64,000 nt of DNA from Lysinibacillus pakistanensis (GTDB lineage Bacteria > Bacillota > Bacilli > Bacillales_A > Planococcaceae). Positions 53,575-62,887 of this stretch are shown in pieces. The stretch's first letter is position 1. Each line of letters opens with the position of its first letter. Where the stretch lies: contig BBDJ01000008.1 of NCBI GenBank assembly GCA_001312325.1, forward strand, positions 1 through 64,000, read 5' to 3'. Under the pieces are notes generated by a model that saw nothing but the letters and a program-made list of their open reading frames with translations, had not been told where the DNA came from and made no database searches. The position numbers and the translations under genes are program-made.

Positions 53575-53608
53575 TGAAAGTCGAGACATGTGTTGTCTCG
53601 GCTTTCAT
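53574..53608. terminator. Bidirectional terminator between the esterase gene and proC
   Basis: ATGAAAGTCGAGACA and TGTCTCGGCTTTCAT form a 15-bp stem with one G-T pair. It overlaps the end of the esterase gene. Confidence 0.85.
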
Positions 53609-53621
53609 ATTGTTTAAAAAT

Positions 53622-54423
53622 TTATTTGGATAAGCTCCTATCTTTATCCGTCACAGCAGCTACCGCATCATGAATCGTTGTTTCAAAATGATTGCTTTGT
53701 AAGGAGGATACACCTTGAATAGTAGTTCCACCTGGTGAGCAGACCTGATCGACAAGTGCCCATGGATGTTCCTGTGATTGTAAAATCATTTTAGCACTAC
53801 CGAGCACTGCATTTGCAGCTATATTCAGTGCCATATCTTTTGGCATTCCTTCACGTACAGCTGCACGTGCTAAAGCGTCGATATACATATAAGTAAATGC
53901 TGGTGAAGCCCCACCTATTGTTGTAAAAATAGAGAATAAACGTTCTGGCACCTCAATAATTGTGCCAACTGTTTCAAACAAGGAAATAACGAGTTGAAGC
54001 TGTGCAGTTGATACTTGCTCACTTGCTGTATAACAGCTTGTGGATGCGCCGATAAGGGCATTGATATTTGGCATTACACGAATAATAGGGGTATCCTCAG
54101 ATAAATAATCTTGTAGATATGTAATATTTTTGCCTGCAGCAATGGAAACAATGACGTGATTGTTATGTAAATATTTTTTTTAGCTCTGGTAAAACATCTG
54201 GCAGCATTTGAGGCTTAACACCAAGGATAATAATGTCACAATTCGACATAATTGCTGCGATAGAGCTTGTAGCTTGAATACCGTAAGAGGTTGCTAATTT
54301 TGTTGTTTTGGCTTTCGTCCGATTATAACCGTAGATCATGGTAGAATCGAAATCCCCGCTTTTGCACATGCCTTTAATAATAGCTGTCGCCATATTACCA
54401 AGGCCGATAAATCCATATTTCAC
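53622..54423 (-). CDS. proC: Pyrroline-5-carboxylate reductase
   Basis: Last step of proline synthesis. 266 residues after removing one A from the eight-base run at plus 54174-54181. Dinucleotide-binding GFIGLGNMATAIIKG at the start, ILGVKPQMLPDVL, VSIAAGKN, IRVMPN, and the C-terminal signature SPGGTTIQGVSSL. Start GTG 54423 behind AAGGAGTG. Confidence 0.93.
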
Positions 54424-54732
54424 GTGGTAGACACTCCTTTATATAGTCCAAACATACACATTAGTATAAAATAGATTGTTTTTCTTGAATAGCAATATGC
54501 AAAGAATCAAGGCAATAAGGTTCAAATTCACAACAGTCGGTGGTATCATAGAAGATGTTGTGAATGGAACTACTTCTTTATACTTACGATAAAGAAATCA
54601 TGTACTTTATGTGAACATAGAGACAGACTCTAGCTTCAAGAGGTAAAATAATAATTTGATATGTATGCAAAATTTGTCGTTTTCTATTGAGGATAGCTTG
54701 TAGAAATTAAGAGAGAAAAGGAATTAAGATGA
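54424..54732. other. Intergenic stretch between proC and ctaB
   Basis: About 310 AT-rich bases between divergent genes. No gene or repeat that I can support; it should hold both promoters. Confidence 0.4.
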
Positions 54733-55658
54733 ATGGAACAAAATCTAAAAACGGAGCATCAACAACAATCTCGCTCTACTATTTTAGCGCAAACAGTTAA
54801 AACAGGGATTATTAAATCCAATTTAATTCCTATGTGGGCTGGTTTAACGCTGGGGATGTACAAAAATAAAATGACTTTTATCGAGAATATTCCTGAAATT
54901 ATTTTTGCCACTATAGGTTCCGCACTTGTTATAGGAGCCGCTGGAGCATTTAATAATGTCTATGATCGGGACATTGATGCTATTATGCCTCGTACGCAAA
55001 GTCGTCCTACAGTTACAGGCGAGATGTCAACGAAATCTACTCTGACTTTGGCATTTACTATGCTTATTTTGGGTGTGGCTGTACTATATCTTGCATCACC
55101 ACTAGCTGCAGCATTTGGTTTCCTTGGAGTATTTTTGTATGTAGTGCCGTATACAATGTGGACAAAGCGCCGCACTATTTATAATACGGAAATTGGAAGT
55201 ATAGGAGGGGCAATTCCACCTGTCATAGGTTGGGCAGCAGTCTCTTCCGACATTACACATCCAGCAATACTCGGTCTATTTTTTTTGTTATGGTTATATG
55301 GCAGATGCCTCATTTTTATGCAATAGCTATTCGTAAGCATGCCGACTATGAGGCGGCTAAAGTTCCAATGCTTCCGGTTGTAAAAGGAATGCGCCGAACG
55401 TATTATCAAACGAACTTTTATTTACTATTACTAATTTTATCAAGTTTTCTATTCGGCTCTTTAAGTATCGGCATTATGCTTGTGGCGTTATTGCTTAGTA
55501 TCGCATGGCTTGTAATGAGTATTTACGGCTATCATAGTAACAAGGATCAAATTAAATGGGCGACAAAAATGTTTGTTTTCTCACTATTCCATATGACTAT
55601 TTTGTTTTCAACAGTGATTGTATACTCTTTAGTAGGTGTTATTTTTAAATTGTATTAA
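54733..55658 (+). CDS. ctaB: Protoheme IX farnesyltransferase (haem O synthase)
   Basis: Converts haem B to haem O for terminal oxidases. About 307 residues. UbiA-type membrane protein: NNVYDRDIDAIMPRTQSRP (the prenyl diphosphate-binding DxxxD), YTMWTKRRTIYNTEIGS, and IWQMPHFYAIAIRKHADY. The T-run at 55279-55286 breaks the frame (needs 6 or 9, has 8). No other oxidase genes adjoin it. ATG 54733 is in frame; ATG 54729 is not. Confidence 0.93.
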
Positions 55659-55676
55659 TATCATCCGATTACAACA

Positions 55677-55712
55677 AAAGCCAACAAGTTATTCATCACT
55701 TGTTGGCTTTTT
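55677..55712. terminator. Bidirectional terminator between ctaB and prpE
   Basis: AAAAGCCAACAAG and CTTGTTGGCTTTTT form a 13-bp stem. It overlaps the 3' end of prpE. Confidence 0.88.
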
Positions 55713-56423
55713 CTTATCTACTGATATGATTTGGCGACTTGGCCATTCCAACGCATGTAATTGTCCGCCAAAAACAGCTCCACCGTCAATGCCAATTATA
55801 TGATTTTCTCCAAAATAGACATTGTAATTAGTAGGGTTTTGATGAAGTCTATACGTAGGTGTATGGCCAAAGACGACTGTTTTATCTCCCTGATAGCCTG
55901 TGTGAAATTCCTCTCGTATCCATAACAATTGCATAGGGTCAGTTTCAGCCAAAGCTACTCCAGGAACGACGCCACCATGTACAAAGATAGCATCTTCTAA
56001 CTCAATATAAATTTCAAGGGTTTCGATAAGCTGTAAATGTTCTTCAAGCTTCGGTAATGTCTGAATAAAAGCTGGTAAGGTGTTATTACGAATGGCTTCT
56101 TCAAAATCCGCTACCTGATAACCATAGCTTGCAAGCGTAGCATCTCCGCCACAGAGCCCTACCCAATGATTCCAAGGCTTTAGATGACCAGAGCGACAGG
56201 CTTTTAGCATAATTGCCTCATGGTTTCCTAAAAGAACCCGTGCACCCATTGCTCGCAATTCGCTTACTAGGTTTAAAACACCGCTTGAGGCAGGTCCTCG
56301 ATCGATATAATCACCTAGTAAAAATAGCTGATCCTGCGCAGCATCATAATTTGCTGCCATTAATAGTTCCTCAAAAAGTTCTAATTCCCCGTGTATATCA
56401 CTAATAGCTAGTATTCTATTCAT
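55689..56423 (-). CDS. prpE: PrpE-like serine/threonine phosphatase / Ap4A hydrolase
   Basis: 244 residues, intact. Metallophosphoesterase motifs in order: ISDIHGELELF (DxH), LLGDYIDRGPAS (GDxxDRG), LLGNHEAIML (GNHE), VHGGVVPG and FGHTPTY. B. subtilis PrpE hydrolyses diadenosine tetraphosphate and dephosphorylates proteins in vitro. ATG 56423 follows GGAAAGGATG. Confidence 0.85.
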   Translation of the reverse strand: MNRILAISDIHGELELFEELLMAANYDAAQDQLFLLGDYIDRGPASSGVLNLVSELRAMGARVLLGNHEAIMLKACRSGHLKPWNHWVGLCGGDATLASYGYQVADFEEAIRNNTLPAFIQTLPKLEEHLQLIETLEIYIELEDAIFVHGGVVPGVALAETDPMQLLWIREEFHTGYQGDKTVVFGHTPTYRLHQNPTNYNVYFGENHIIGIDGGAVFGGQLHALEWPSRQIISVDKKKPTSDE

Positions 56424-56676
56424 ATAAGTGCATCCTTTCCAGTTAAGTACAGTTACTATTTAGTATAGAGAATAGTTTCGCAAAATTCGACTTTTCTACT
56501 CTTCTAGACGAATTACTGTTTACGAAAGTTTTCTATTTTCCAAAATAGTATTGATGAATGACTCTATCTTATCAATGCTTCAAGCGATGGACTTCTTATT
56601 TAGTAGATGGTCTAAGTCCTATTATCACATCTTCAAATTTTCACTAATGAAAAGTTTACTTTATCATATGTCAGAG

Positions 56677-56704
56677 TGATTCCAATTCCTTCATCGTTCG
56701 TCTA
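56677..56704 (+). promoter_or_regulatory. Candidate ECF-type promoter before the sigma gene
   Basis: TGATTC (56677-56682), 16 bases, CGTCTA (56699-56704). The CGTC core and 16-base spacing are typical of ECF sigma promoters; the -35 box is only a partial match. Position 34 bases before the sigma gene suggests autoregulation. Confidence 0.4.
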
Positions 56705-56737
56705 TAGTGTTGGGATAGTGGAAAGGAGGGAGCATAG

Positions 56738-57248
56738 TTGCTACAGCAATTTCAGCAAGATTATGAAAAGCACAGTGATTCTATTTTCAAATATATTTAT
56801 TATTTGGTAGGAAACAAGGAGCTAGCAGAAGATTTAACACAGGAAACATTCTTTAAAGCCTATCAATACATGCATACATATAGGAAGGAAGCAAATATTC
56901 TTACATGGTTAAGAAAAATAGCCCGAAATTTAGTATACGATTACTATAGACGAAAGAGAATTTATCAATTTATCCCGTTTTTTCAAAAGGATTGTTTACA
57001 AGATGAAGCCTTGTTACCAGAGGAGTTTATACTGAAAGGGGAAACTTTTTTTAGCTGTTTTTCAAGCACTTTTTAAGATAAAGCTTGAGTACCGAGAAGC
57101 TATTATTTTGCGTTATATCGAGGAGCTATCTGTTAAAGAAGTCAGTGATTTACTTGGCTGGAGCGAAGCAAAGGTGAAAAATAATACGACACGTGGTCTT
57201 AGGGCAGTACGAAAAATACTGGGGGAGGAGGGAATATGTTATGAATGA
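56738..57248 (+). CDS. ECF-family RNA polymerase sigma factor
   Basis: 169 residues after removing one T from the run at 57046-57052. Region 2 (YLVGNKELAEDLTQETFFKAYQ, ILTWLRKIARNLVYDYYRRK) and region 4 (YREAIILRYIEELSVKEVSD, GWSEAKVKNNTTRGLRAVRK) are complete. Start TTG 56738 follows AAGGAGGG. Its last codons overlap the start of the anti-sigma-like gene by 8 bases, the usual coupling of such pairs. Which ECF group it belongs to I cannot say. Confidence 0.88.
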
Positions 57249-58198
57249 TTCAATAAAAAAATGCTTTGCGACAAATGCAGGATTTAAAAAGATCAACAAA
57301 AGCTAAAGAGCTGACATGGGAAAATCTAGAGAAAAAAATGCAGATGGAAACAAAACGTCATCAATGGCAGTATCGTACAGCATTTACGGGTGTGGTTGTT
57401 ATGTTATTTTTATTCATCATCTTGTTAGTAAATGGCAATGAGAGTTCCAAAAATGCAATGCTTCCTTTAAAGGAGGAAATAGCATCGGTTCATTATATAG
57501 CATCCGCTACAAAAAAACCAATTTATTGGTAAAGATTCAAGGCTTTATTTAGGCGTGAAAAAGCTATCTCCAAAGGCCTATAGGGAACTAGAAACATTAT
57601 TAGCCTTACAGCAAGAAATTTTCCCGAGTGAAAGTGAAATTCAGGTATTTGATAATGATACGTATGATCTAGTTATTACCTTTAAAGATGGACATCAGCA
57701 ACGCCTAAAATGGAATCGTTTTGCTAACGAAAATGGAGAATTATTAATGCTTGATTGGGATAAAAAAAATATATTATATAATCTCTAAAGAAATGGCTGT
57801 AAAAATGGATGAGGAAATTATAGCGTTAAAAAGCAATTTTAAGAATTGGACATTATGGCCACTTGTTATATTAGGAGTTATGATAGTGGAAGCTCTTTTG
57901 AGTTTTTTTTATACGAAAAAAAATACAGGCTTCCAAAAAAAGCCAGACCTCTATCCGGAAAAAAAAGTGGATGCTAGTGGATATTGGTGTGTCAATGGTT
58001 ATACTTTTGGTGGCAGTTAACTTAAAGAGTCCGTTGTATGTAGGTTGGTTAATACCTATCGCATTCATATTATGCTGTTGGGAATTTTGGATAAATCAAA
58101 AGTTAACGCCACACCGTGGTTTTATAGAGCTTCGATTATTACGGGTTGCTTATCTTTTATCCATTATTATGTATTTAATAATCATGTTTGCATCATAA
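57241..58198 (+). CDS. Probable anti-sigma factor with extra C-terminal membrane helices
   Basis: 317 residues after four repairs (A-runs near 57258, 57511, 57762 and 57959, each one too long), which join four apparent fragments. Layout: ~45 cytoplasmic residues, helix 1 (TAFTGVVVMLFLFIILLV), an exterior domain of ~130 residues, helix 2 (WPLVILGVMIVEALLSFFY), then three more helices (DIGVSMVILLVAV, LIPIAFILCCWEF, VAYLLSIIMYLIIMFA). No zinc-type HxxxCxxC motif. Function inferred from overlap with the sigma gene. Confidence 0.65.
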
Positions 58199-58220
58199 AT
58201 AGGTAGCAATAAACTAACTG

Positions 58221-58248
58221 TCGGTGGGGATAAGGAAAACCCCACCGA
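58221..58248. terminator. Hairpin after the anti-sigma-like gene
   Basis: TCGGTGGGG and CCCCACCGA form a 9-bp GC-rich stem with a 10-base loop; a short T-rich stretch follows. Confidence 0.65.
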
Positions 58249-58273
58249 TTGTCTTATAGACAGTAGCATTTGG

Positions 58274-58724
58274 TTATTCTTTGAGTTTTTGCCATGCTTG
58301 CTTTGCAATATTTTCATCAAATGTTGAGAGAAGCCGATAGTTATTGGAATCTAGAATTCGAAAATGTTGACTAATAACATTTTGCTGCAGGCGATAACTA
58401 TTGTATTCACTTAGGCTTTTCCACCATATGTAACCACCCATTGTTTTTTTCTTTTGGCTGTAATGTTCCGTTATTTGCAATCAAATCCACAACCTCAAGT
58501 GGGTCACCACCAAGCTCATGCTGTAAAATTGAGCTTTCTCGGCATAAGGTACAAACTGCCACTGTTGTTGTCCAACCAGCCTGTATACGACCTTTTTCAA
58601 TTTGAACAAGTGTTTTTTTTGAGAGCCCTAATAAATCGCTCATCTGATCCTGTGTTAAATCTTTTTCGGTACGGATTAATTTCAGTTTTTCTGAAATAAG
58701 TGTGATTAATTGTTCACGATTCAT
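58274..58724 (-). CDS. XRE-type helix-turn-helix regulator
   Basis: 149 residues after removing one A from the run at plus 58444-58450. The DNA-binding domain is at the N-terminus (LTQDQMSDLLGLSKKTLVQIE, residues ~20-40). The C-terminal ~60 residues (YIWWKSLSEYNSYRLQQNVI, HFRILDSNNYRLLSTFDEN) form an unrecognised domain. Start ATG 58724 follows AAAGGGTG. Target unknown. Confidence 0.75.
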
Positions 58725-58826
58725 CCAAACACCCTTTCTTTCAGATCGTTAAGTACCATTATACATCAATGCATTAAAGAGCGTGATTTCAGCTTTGATA
58801 TATTCAAAATGGCTTATTAATGTAAA

Positions 58827-58858
58827 ACAGACTGTCCAAATGATTTTGAACAGTCTGT
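58827..58858. terminator. Hairpin upstream of the XRE gene
   Basis: ACAGACTGT and ACAGTCTGT pair around a loop that itself holds CAAA/TTTG; it lies between the XRE gene and the leftward gene at 58942. Confidence 0.6.
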
Positions 58859-58941
58859 ATTATCCCGCAGATAAACTGCTTACCAAAGCCCAATTGGTTC
58901 AGGCAACTTCGTTACCCAGGATATAAAGTTTCACCGTATTG

Positions 58942-59346
58942 TTAAAATTCGTATTTTTTTGTGTCTGAAATAACGCGGAAATGGATTCCTTTAATTTGAG
59001 CGCTTACTTTATGACGAAGTGTATCAATATCGACAAGCTCATCATTATCATTCACACATTCTGCAATTTCCTGTAATAGCTTCGTAAAGGCTTCTTGGAA
59101 GAGTGAGCGCATATTATCGAAATCTAGACTACGGAAGTTCCCATCAATATCAAAGGCTTCAACAGAATTTAATTGCTTTGAAGCTCCAGCAAAGCGGTCG
59201 TCGTAAACTGTATAGTTTTCATCTGTGACAACGATAATATATAATGTTTCACCTGTAATCGTTTTTAGTTCGATATTCGTTTTGTGTTTTTTGACGTCCG
59301 TAATAATGTGTATACCGTCCGAATGATATAGCTTAAACAATTTCAT
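58942..59346 (-). CDS. Uncharacterised 134-residue protein
   Basis: Intact frame from ATG 59346 behind GGGGGC. N-terminal beta-rich half (MKLFKLYHSDGIHIITDV, GETLYIIVVTDENYTVYDDR) and a helical half (MRSLFQEAFTKLLQEIAECV). No membrane segment or known motif. Single gene. Confidence 0.6.
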   Translation of the reverse strand: MKLFKLYHSDGIHIITDVKKHKTNIELKTITGETLYIIVVTDENYTVYDDRFAGASKQLNSVEAFDIDGNFRSLDFDNMRSLFQEAFTKLLQEIAECVNDNDELVDIDTLRHKVSAQIKGIHFRVISDTKKYEF

Positions 59347-59507
59347 ATGTGATGCCCCCTGAAAATAGAATCATATTCATATTTCATTATATATTGAAAT
59401 GGCTAATAATGGAATAAGGCAAAAGTATATGATAAATCAAAATAGCCTTTTTCGTGAAATATTAGTAAAGCTAAAAATGATATCATCTAAAAACCATAAC
59501 TCAGTGA

Positions 59508-60837
59508 TTAAGCTTGAACAATAGAGGGCAAGGCCTTTCGAAGAGGGCGCACCTCAATGTAATGGATTTGATGCCCTTGCTGCTCGTAGATACTAAATAC
59601 ATACGGAGCTAATTCAATGTTTTTTTGTCGCTTTAATACCATTATTAACTGTTAGGAACCATCCACCGAGCGTTTCTACTTCTTCTGCTTCAAGGATTAT
59701 ATTCAATAAATTTTCTACATCTTCAACGAGCATTTTTGCATTTAAAATGTAATGATTGTCATTTAATTTTCGAATCTCTGCAATTTCATCATCGTCAAAT
59801 TCATCACGAATCTCACCAACAATTTCTTCTAAAATATCCTCTACAGTAACAAGACCCGATGTACCACCATATTCATCCATTAAAATGGCCATATGAATAC
59901 GCTCCTTCTGCATGCGTACCAATAATTGTTGAATTGGAATCGTTTCAATCACCCGAATTACTGGATTGATAAATTGCTCTAGTATAAGTGATTCATCTGT
60001 TAGCTGTTCAAGCAATCCATAGGTAAATAATTCCTTAGCATTAATAAAGCCTAAAATATTATCACGATCTCCATCATAAACAGGATATCTCGTATATTTT
60101 TCAGTAGCTATAAAATGGATAATATTTGTAAAAGATTCATTCTTCTCTATACCAGCAATTTCTGTGCGGGGTACCATAATTTCACGAGCAATACGTTCGT
60201 CAAACTCAAACACATTATTCACAAATTTGAGCTCAGTTTTATTGATTTCACCACTTTTAAAGCTCTCCGATAGCAGTAATCGTAATTCTTCCTCAGTATG
60301 TGATAATTCATGCTCAGAAGCAGGCTTCATGCCAAAAAGGCCAACTAGTATACGAGCAGAACCATTCAAGAACCAAATAAATGGATACATTATCTTATAG
60401 AACAACATAATAGGCTTTGCAAACAACAATGTAATCGTCTCAGCCTTTTGAATAGCAGCAGTTTTAGGGGCTAGTTCGCCAACAACTACATGTAAAAATG
60501 TAGCAATCGCGAAAGCACTACCAATTGTGAAAACCGTCATATATTTATCTGAAATACCGACCATCTCGAAAAGTGGATGCAGCATAAATTCAAAGGTTTT
60601 CTCACCGACCATCCCGATACCAAGTGCAGTTACAGTAATACCAAGCTGACAGGCAGATAAGTATTCATCCAAATGATTAACAACATGCTTAGCAGAAATA
60701 GCTTTTTTATTGCCCTCTCCAATTAATTGGTCCAGTCTAGAGGAACGCACTTTTACGATGGCAAATTCAGTTGCCACGAAAAAGCCGGTTAAAGCTAGTA
60801 AAATGGTAAAAATCGATAGGTTAAGTATGGTCTCCAA
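59508..60837 (-). CDS. CNNM/CorC-family membrane transporter (DUF21-CBS-CorC_HlyC)
   Basis: 442 residues after removing one A from the run at plus 59621-59627, which otherwise cuts the last ~30 residues. DUF21 membrane domain (~1-180; [35 protein letters not shown]), two CBS domains (~200-335; [50 protein letters not shown]) and the C-terminal CorC/HlyC domain. Relatives export Mg2+ or other divalent metals. Start TTG 60837 lies 28 bases from GGAGG, with a perfect 8-bp hairpin between. Second gene after a MerR regulator. Confidence 0.88.
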
Positions 60838-60842
60838 ATAGT

Positions 60843-60870
60843 CGTTCTGTATAAACAGAACGTCACCTCC
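60843..60870 (-). promoter_or_regulatory. Shine-Dalgarno plus hairpin before the TTG start of the CNNM gene
   Basis: Minus strand: GGAGG (60870-60866) overlaps the MerR stop codon; TGA; CGTTCTGT-TTAT-ACAGAACG (60862-60843, perfect 8-bp stem, 4-base loop); ACTAT; TTG (60837). Folding the hairpin brings the site to 8 bases from the start; unfolded it is 28. Confidence 0.6.
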
Positions 60871-61274
60871 TAATTATGAATAAGTAAAAGCAAAGATTGC
60901 ATGAGTGCAATACTTTCGGGTGAAACATTTTTTTTAACTTTTTCAATATGTTTAGTGTCTTGATTGTTTATTTGCGCAAGAAGAGAAGTTACATCGTGCT
61001 CTAAGTCTTGCATTTTTAAACGAAGTATTTGTACATCGATTTCTTCATAGGGTGTGGTGTTTAACTCATGCTGAATTTCTACAAGGGATAAACCCTCCTG
61101 TTTGCGCTGCTCAATTAAATGAAGTCTTTCAATCATAGCAGGGGCATAATAGCGATAATTTGAGGCAGAGCGTTCAGCTTCTAATAAACCGATATTCGTG
61201 TAATAATCAATTGTTCTTTTCGTAATGCCTGTTTTCTCTGCCAGCTCACCAATTCTTAATTTCTCTGTCCCAAT
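60870..61274 (-). CDS. MerR-family transcriptional regulator with unusual start
   Basis: About 134 residues. The N-terminal winged helix is clear ([37 protein letters not shown]), followed by the dimerisation helix ([20 protein letters not shown]). No ATG, GTG or TTG is in frame at the right place: ATT 61274 lies seven bases after GGAGGTG, and TTG 61273 would fit if one A were added after GGGA. A rare ATT start or a one-base error are both possible. Overlaps the regulatory signals of the CNNM gene. Confidence 0.75.
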   Translation of the reverse strand: MGTEKLRIGELAEKTGITKRTIDYYTNIGLLEAERSASNYRYYAPAMIERLHLIEQRKQEGLSLVEIQHELNTTPYEEIDVQILRLKMQDLEHDVTSLLAQINNQDTKHIEKVKKNVSPESIALMQSLLLLIHN

Positions 61275-61287
61275 GCAAACACCTCCA

Positions 61288-61336
61288 AACCATCACGTGA
61301 TACTTTGATTATAACGTGATGGTTGTATACATTCAA
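61288..61336 (-). promoter_or_regulatory. Promoter of the MerR-CNNM operon with a bracketing palindrome
   Basis: Minus strand TTGAAT (61336-61331), 17 bases, TATAAT (61313-61308). Two perfect 11-base inverted arms, AACCATCACGT (read at 61324-61314 and, as its complement, at 61298-61288), lie on either side of the -10 box. A likely operator for the MerR protein itself. Confidence 0.7.
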
Positions 61337-61413
61337 ATGAAAGAATTCAATATTTCAAAATTGTAAGACTTCTTTTGTCAGGTATTTAATGCATGTAAAT
61401 ACTACAAGATGTA

Positions 61414-61448
61414 GGCAAAAAAATCAGTGGGAGGTGTGCCCACTGATC
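61414..61448 (-). terminator. Terminator after the small lipoprotein gene
   Basis: Minus strand ATCAGTGGG and CCCACTGAT, 9-bp perfect stem, followed by seven T. Confidence 0.88.
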
Positions 61449-61459
61449 AAAGTTATATG

Positions 61460-61955
61460 TTATTTTTTTAAATATGTATCGTAAAGATAATCTAAAGCCT
61501 CTTCACCAGTCATTTCTAAAATTGTATCATCGTTAAAAACTAATGTTATCACTGTTTGTGAGCCATCGATTTGGTCATCCTTTATCACACATGTAACGTT
61601 TACCACGCCTGTTTCTGCGAGCTGTTTTTTTCATAGCTTCATCCCATGTTTGTTCAGAAAATAGTGGTGCTTGCCATGTCCCTCTCACATGAAGCTCTTT
61701 TTTGTCAGGGTCATAATCCCAGCGTATGTCACGTAAAATAGATTTAAATAGGTCATTAACCGTAAAAGTTGTGTTTTTATAGTTAATGGTAATGGCACGT
61801 ATAGCATGTACATCACGACCAACGGCACTCGCTGCGGAATCAGCTGCAGAATTAATGCCTGAAACTGCACCTTTAATTTCAGACAGTCGTTCCCCACAGC
61901 CGACTAGTAATGCACCTAAACATGCTACACATGCTAATTTTGTTATCCATCTCAC
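61460..61955 (-). CDS. Uncharacterised lipoprotein
   Basis: 164 residues after removing one A from the run at plus 61627-61633. Lipoprotein signal peptide ITKLACVACLGALLVGCGE (lipobox LVGC), then a small exterior domain (AIRAITINYKNTTFTVNDLF, VTCVIKDDQ, LVFNDDTILEMTGEEALDYL). No family recognised. The terminator directly follows. Confidence 0.7.
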
Positions 61956-62144
61956 AAGTAGTCCCCCCAGTTTTGCAAGTTGTTACTACTATATTATCGA
62001 AAAGAAAAATACGAAGAAAGGGCATGATGGCGGCAGATTGTGACGGTTTTGCAACGATACGACCTCCACTTGAATGTTCAAGCAATTGGAATTTTTGGTA
62101 TCTGAAAATTTAGTAAACTCAGAAATGAAAGGGAGCGATTTGGG

Positions 62145-62273
62145 ATGAAGATTAATGATGAATTACTGGATCGATTAGGAACATATTTTGTCTATCACGC
62201 TGTCTATGAAAATTATGGGATTACCTTTGAAAATTTTGTTGAGCGTTGGTTACGTGGAATACTTGAAGTATAG
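62145..62273 (+). CDS. Small hypothetical protein, 42 residues
   Basis: ATG 62145 follows AAAGGGAGCGA; the frame is intact to TAG 62273. The product is soluble and aromatic-rich (MKINDELLDRLGTYFVYHAV, YGITFENFVERWLRGILEV). No family recognised. A good ribosome-binding site and even codon use favour a real gene. Confidence 0.5.
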   Translation: MKINDELLDRLGTYFVYHAVYENYGITFENFVERWLRGILEV

Positions 62274-62344
62274 TGAGCTACCCCTCTTTTAATTGAAATT
62301 GGTGAGCTTGCACATTAACAGCTATGATTGTGCAATAGCTCAAT

Positions 62345-62829
62345 GATCAATCGACAGAAATTAATCGTATTTTGCAGGTCATTTATATGATTTTGGGCTA
62401 AACAGATTTACTGGCGCTCAATGAAGCAATCGAAGTGGCACATGCAGGTGAGCATGGCAAGGGCTTTTCTATTGTGGCAGAGGAAGTACGCAAGCTCGCA
62501 TAAGTATCCACCAAATCAACAAGCCAAATTGACACGATTATCGAAATAGTTGTTAGGGAAGCGGCTAGTGCAATGCAAGGCGTTGTACTAGCTGTGCAAA
62601 CCAACCTACAATATATCGATGCCAATATACAGGTACTGGATGCGATTTTTACAGCATATTGTGGATTCATACAAATCGATAATGTGACAGCCGTGAGCCA
62701 GCAATCCTCGGCAGGAACAGAGGAGCTATTGGCAACAATGGAACAATACATGACATCAAATAGCAAGGCACAGCAATTGGCAGCTATAGCTGACACTCTG
62801 CGTATAGCATTGGCTAAATTAAAAAAAGG
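62345..62829 (+). pseudogene. Decayed C-terminal fragment of a chemoreceptor
   Basis: One frame gives [20 protein letters not shown] then [13 protein letters not shown], clearly the signalling tip of a methyl-accepting chemotaxis protein, followed by SQQSSAGTEELLATMEQ. It carries TAA at 62399 (where NLLALN should follow EQT) and TAA at 62501 (in place of the usual GAA), with no start and no membrane or sensor part. The invariant AAIEAAR reads EAIEVAH. A true relic, not a homopolymer artefact. Confidence 0.8.
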
Positions 62830-62885
62830 GAGAGCTGTTGGTAAGGTTAAGTTTTCATTCGACCTTACGAACAGCTCTCTTGTTT
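62829..62885. terminator. Long terminator left of yqfW
   Basis: AGAGCTGTT-G-GTAAGGT pairs with ACCTTAC-G-AACAGCTCT with one mismatch; A-run before and T-rich sequence after. Serves the leftward yqfW. Confidence 0.85.
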
Positions 62886-62887
62886 AT

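Noticed and set aside
61786..62113. Plus-strand frames over the lipoprotein gene
   Set aside because: They are antisense to a gene with a clear lipoprotein signal peptide and lack ribosome-binding sites.
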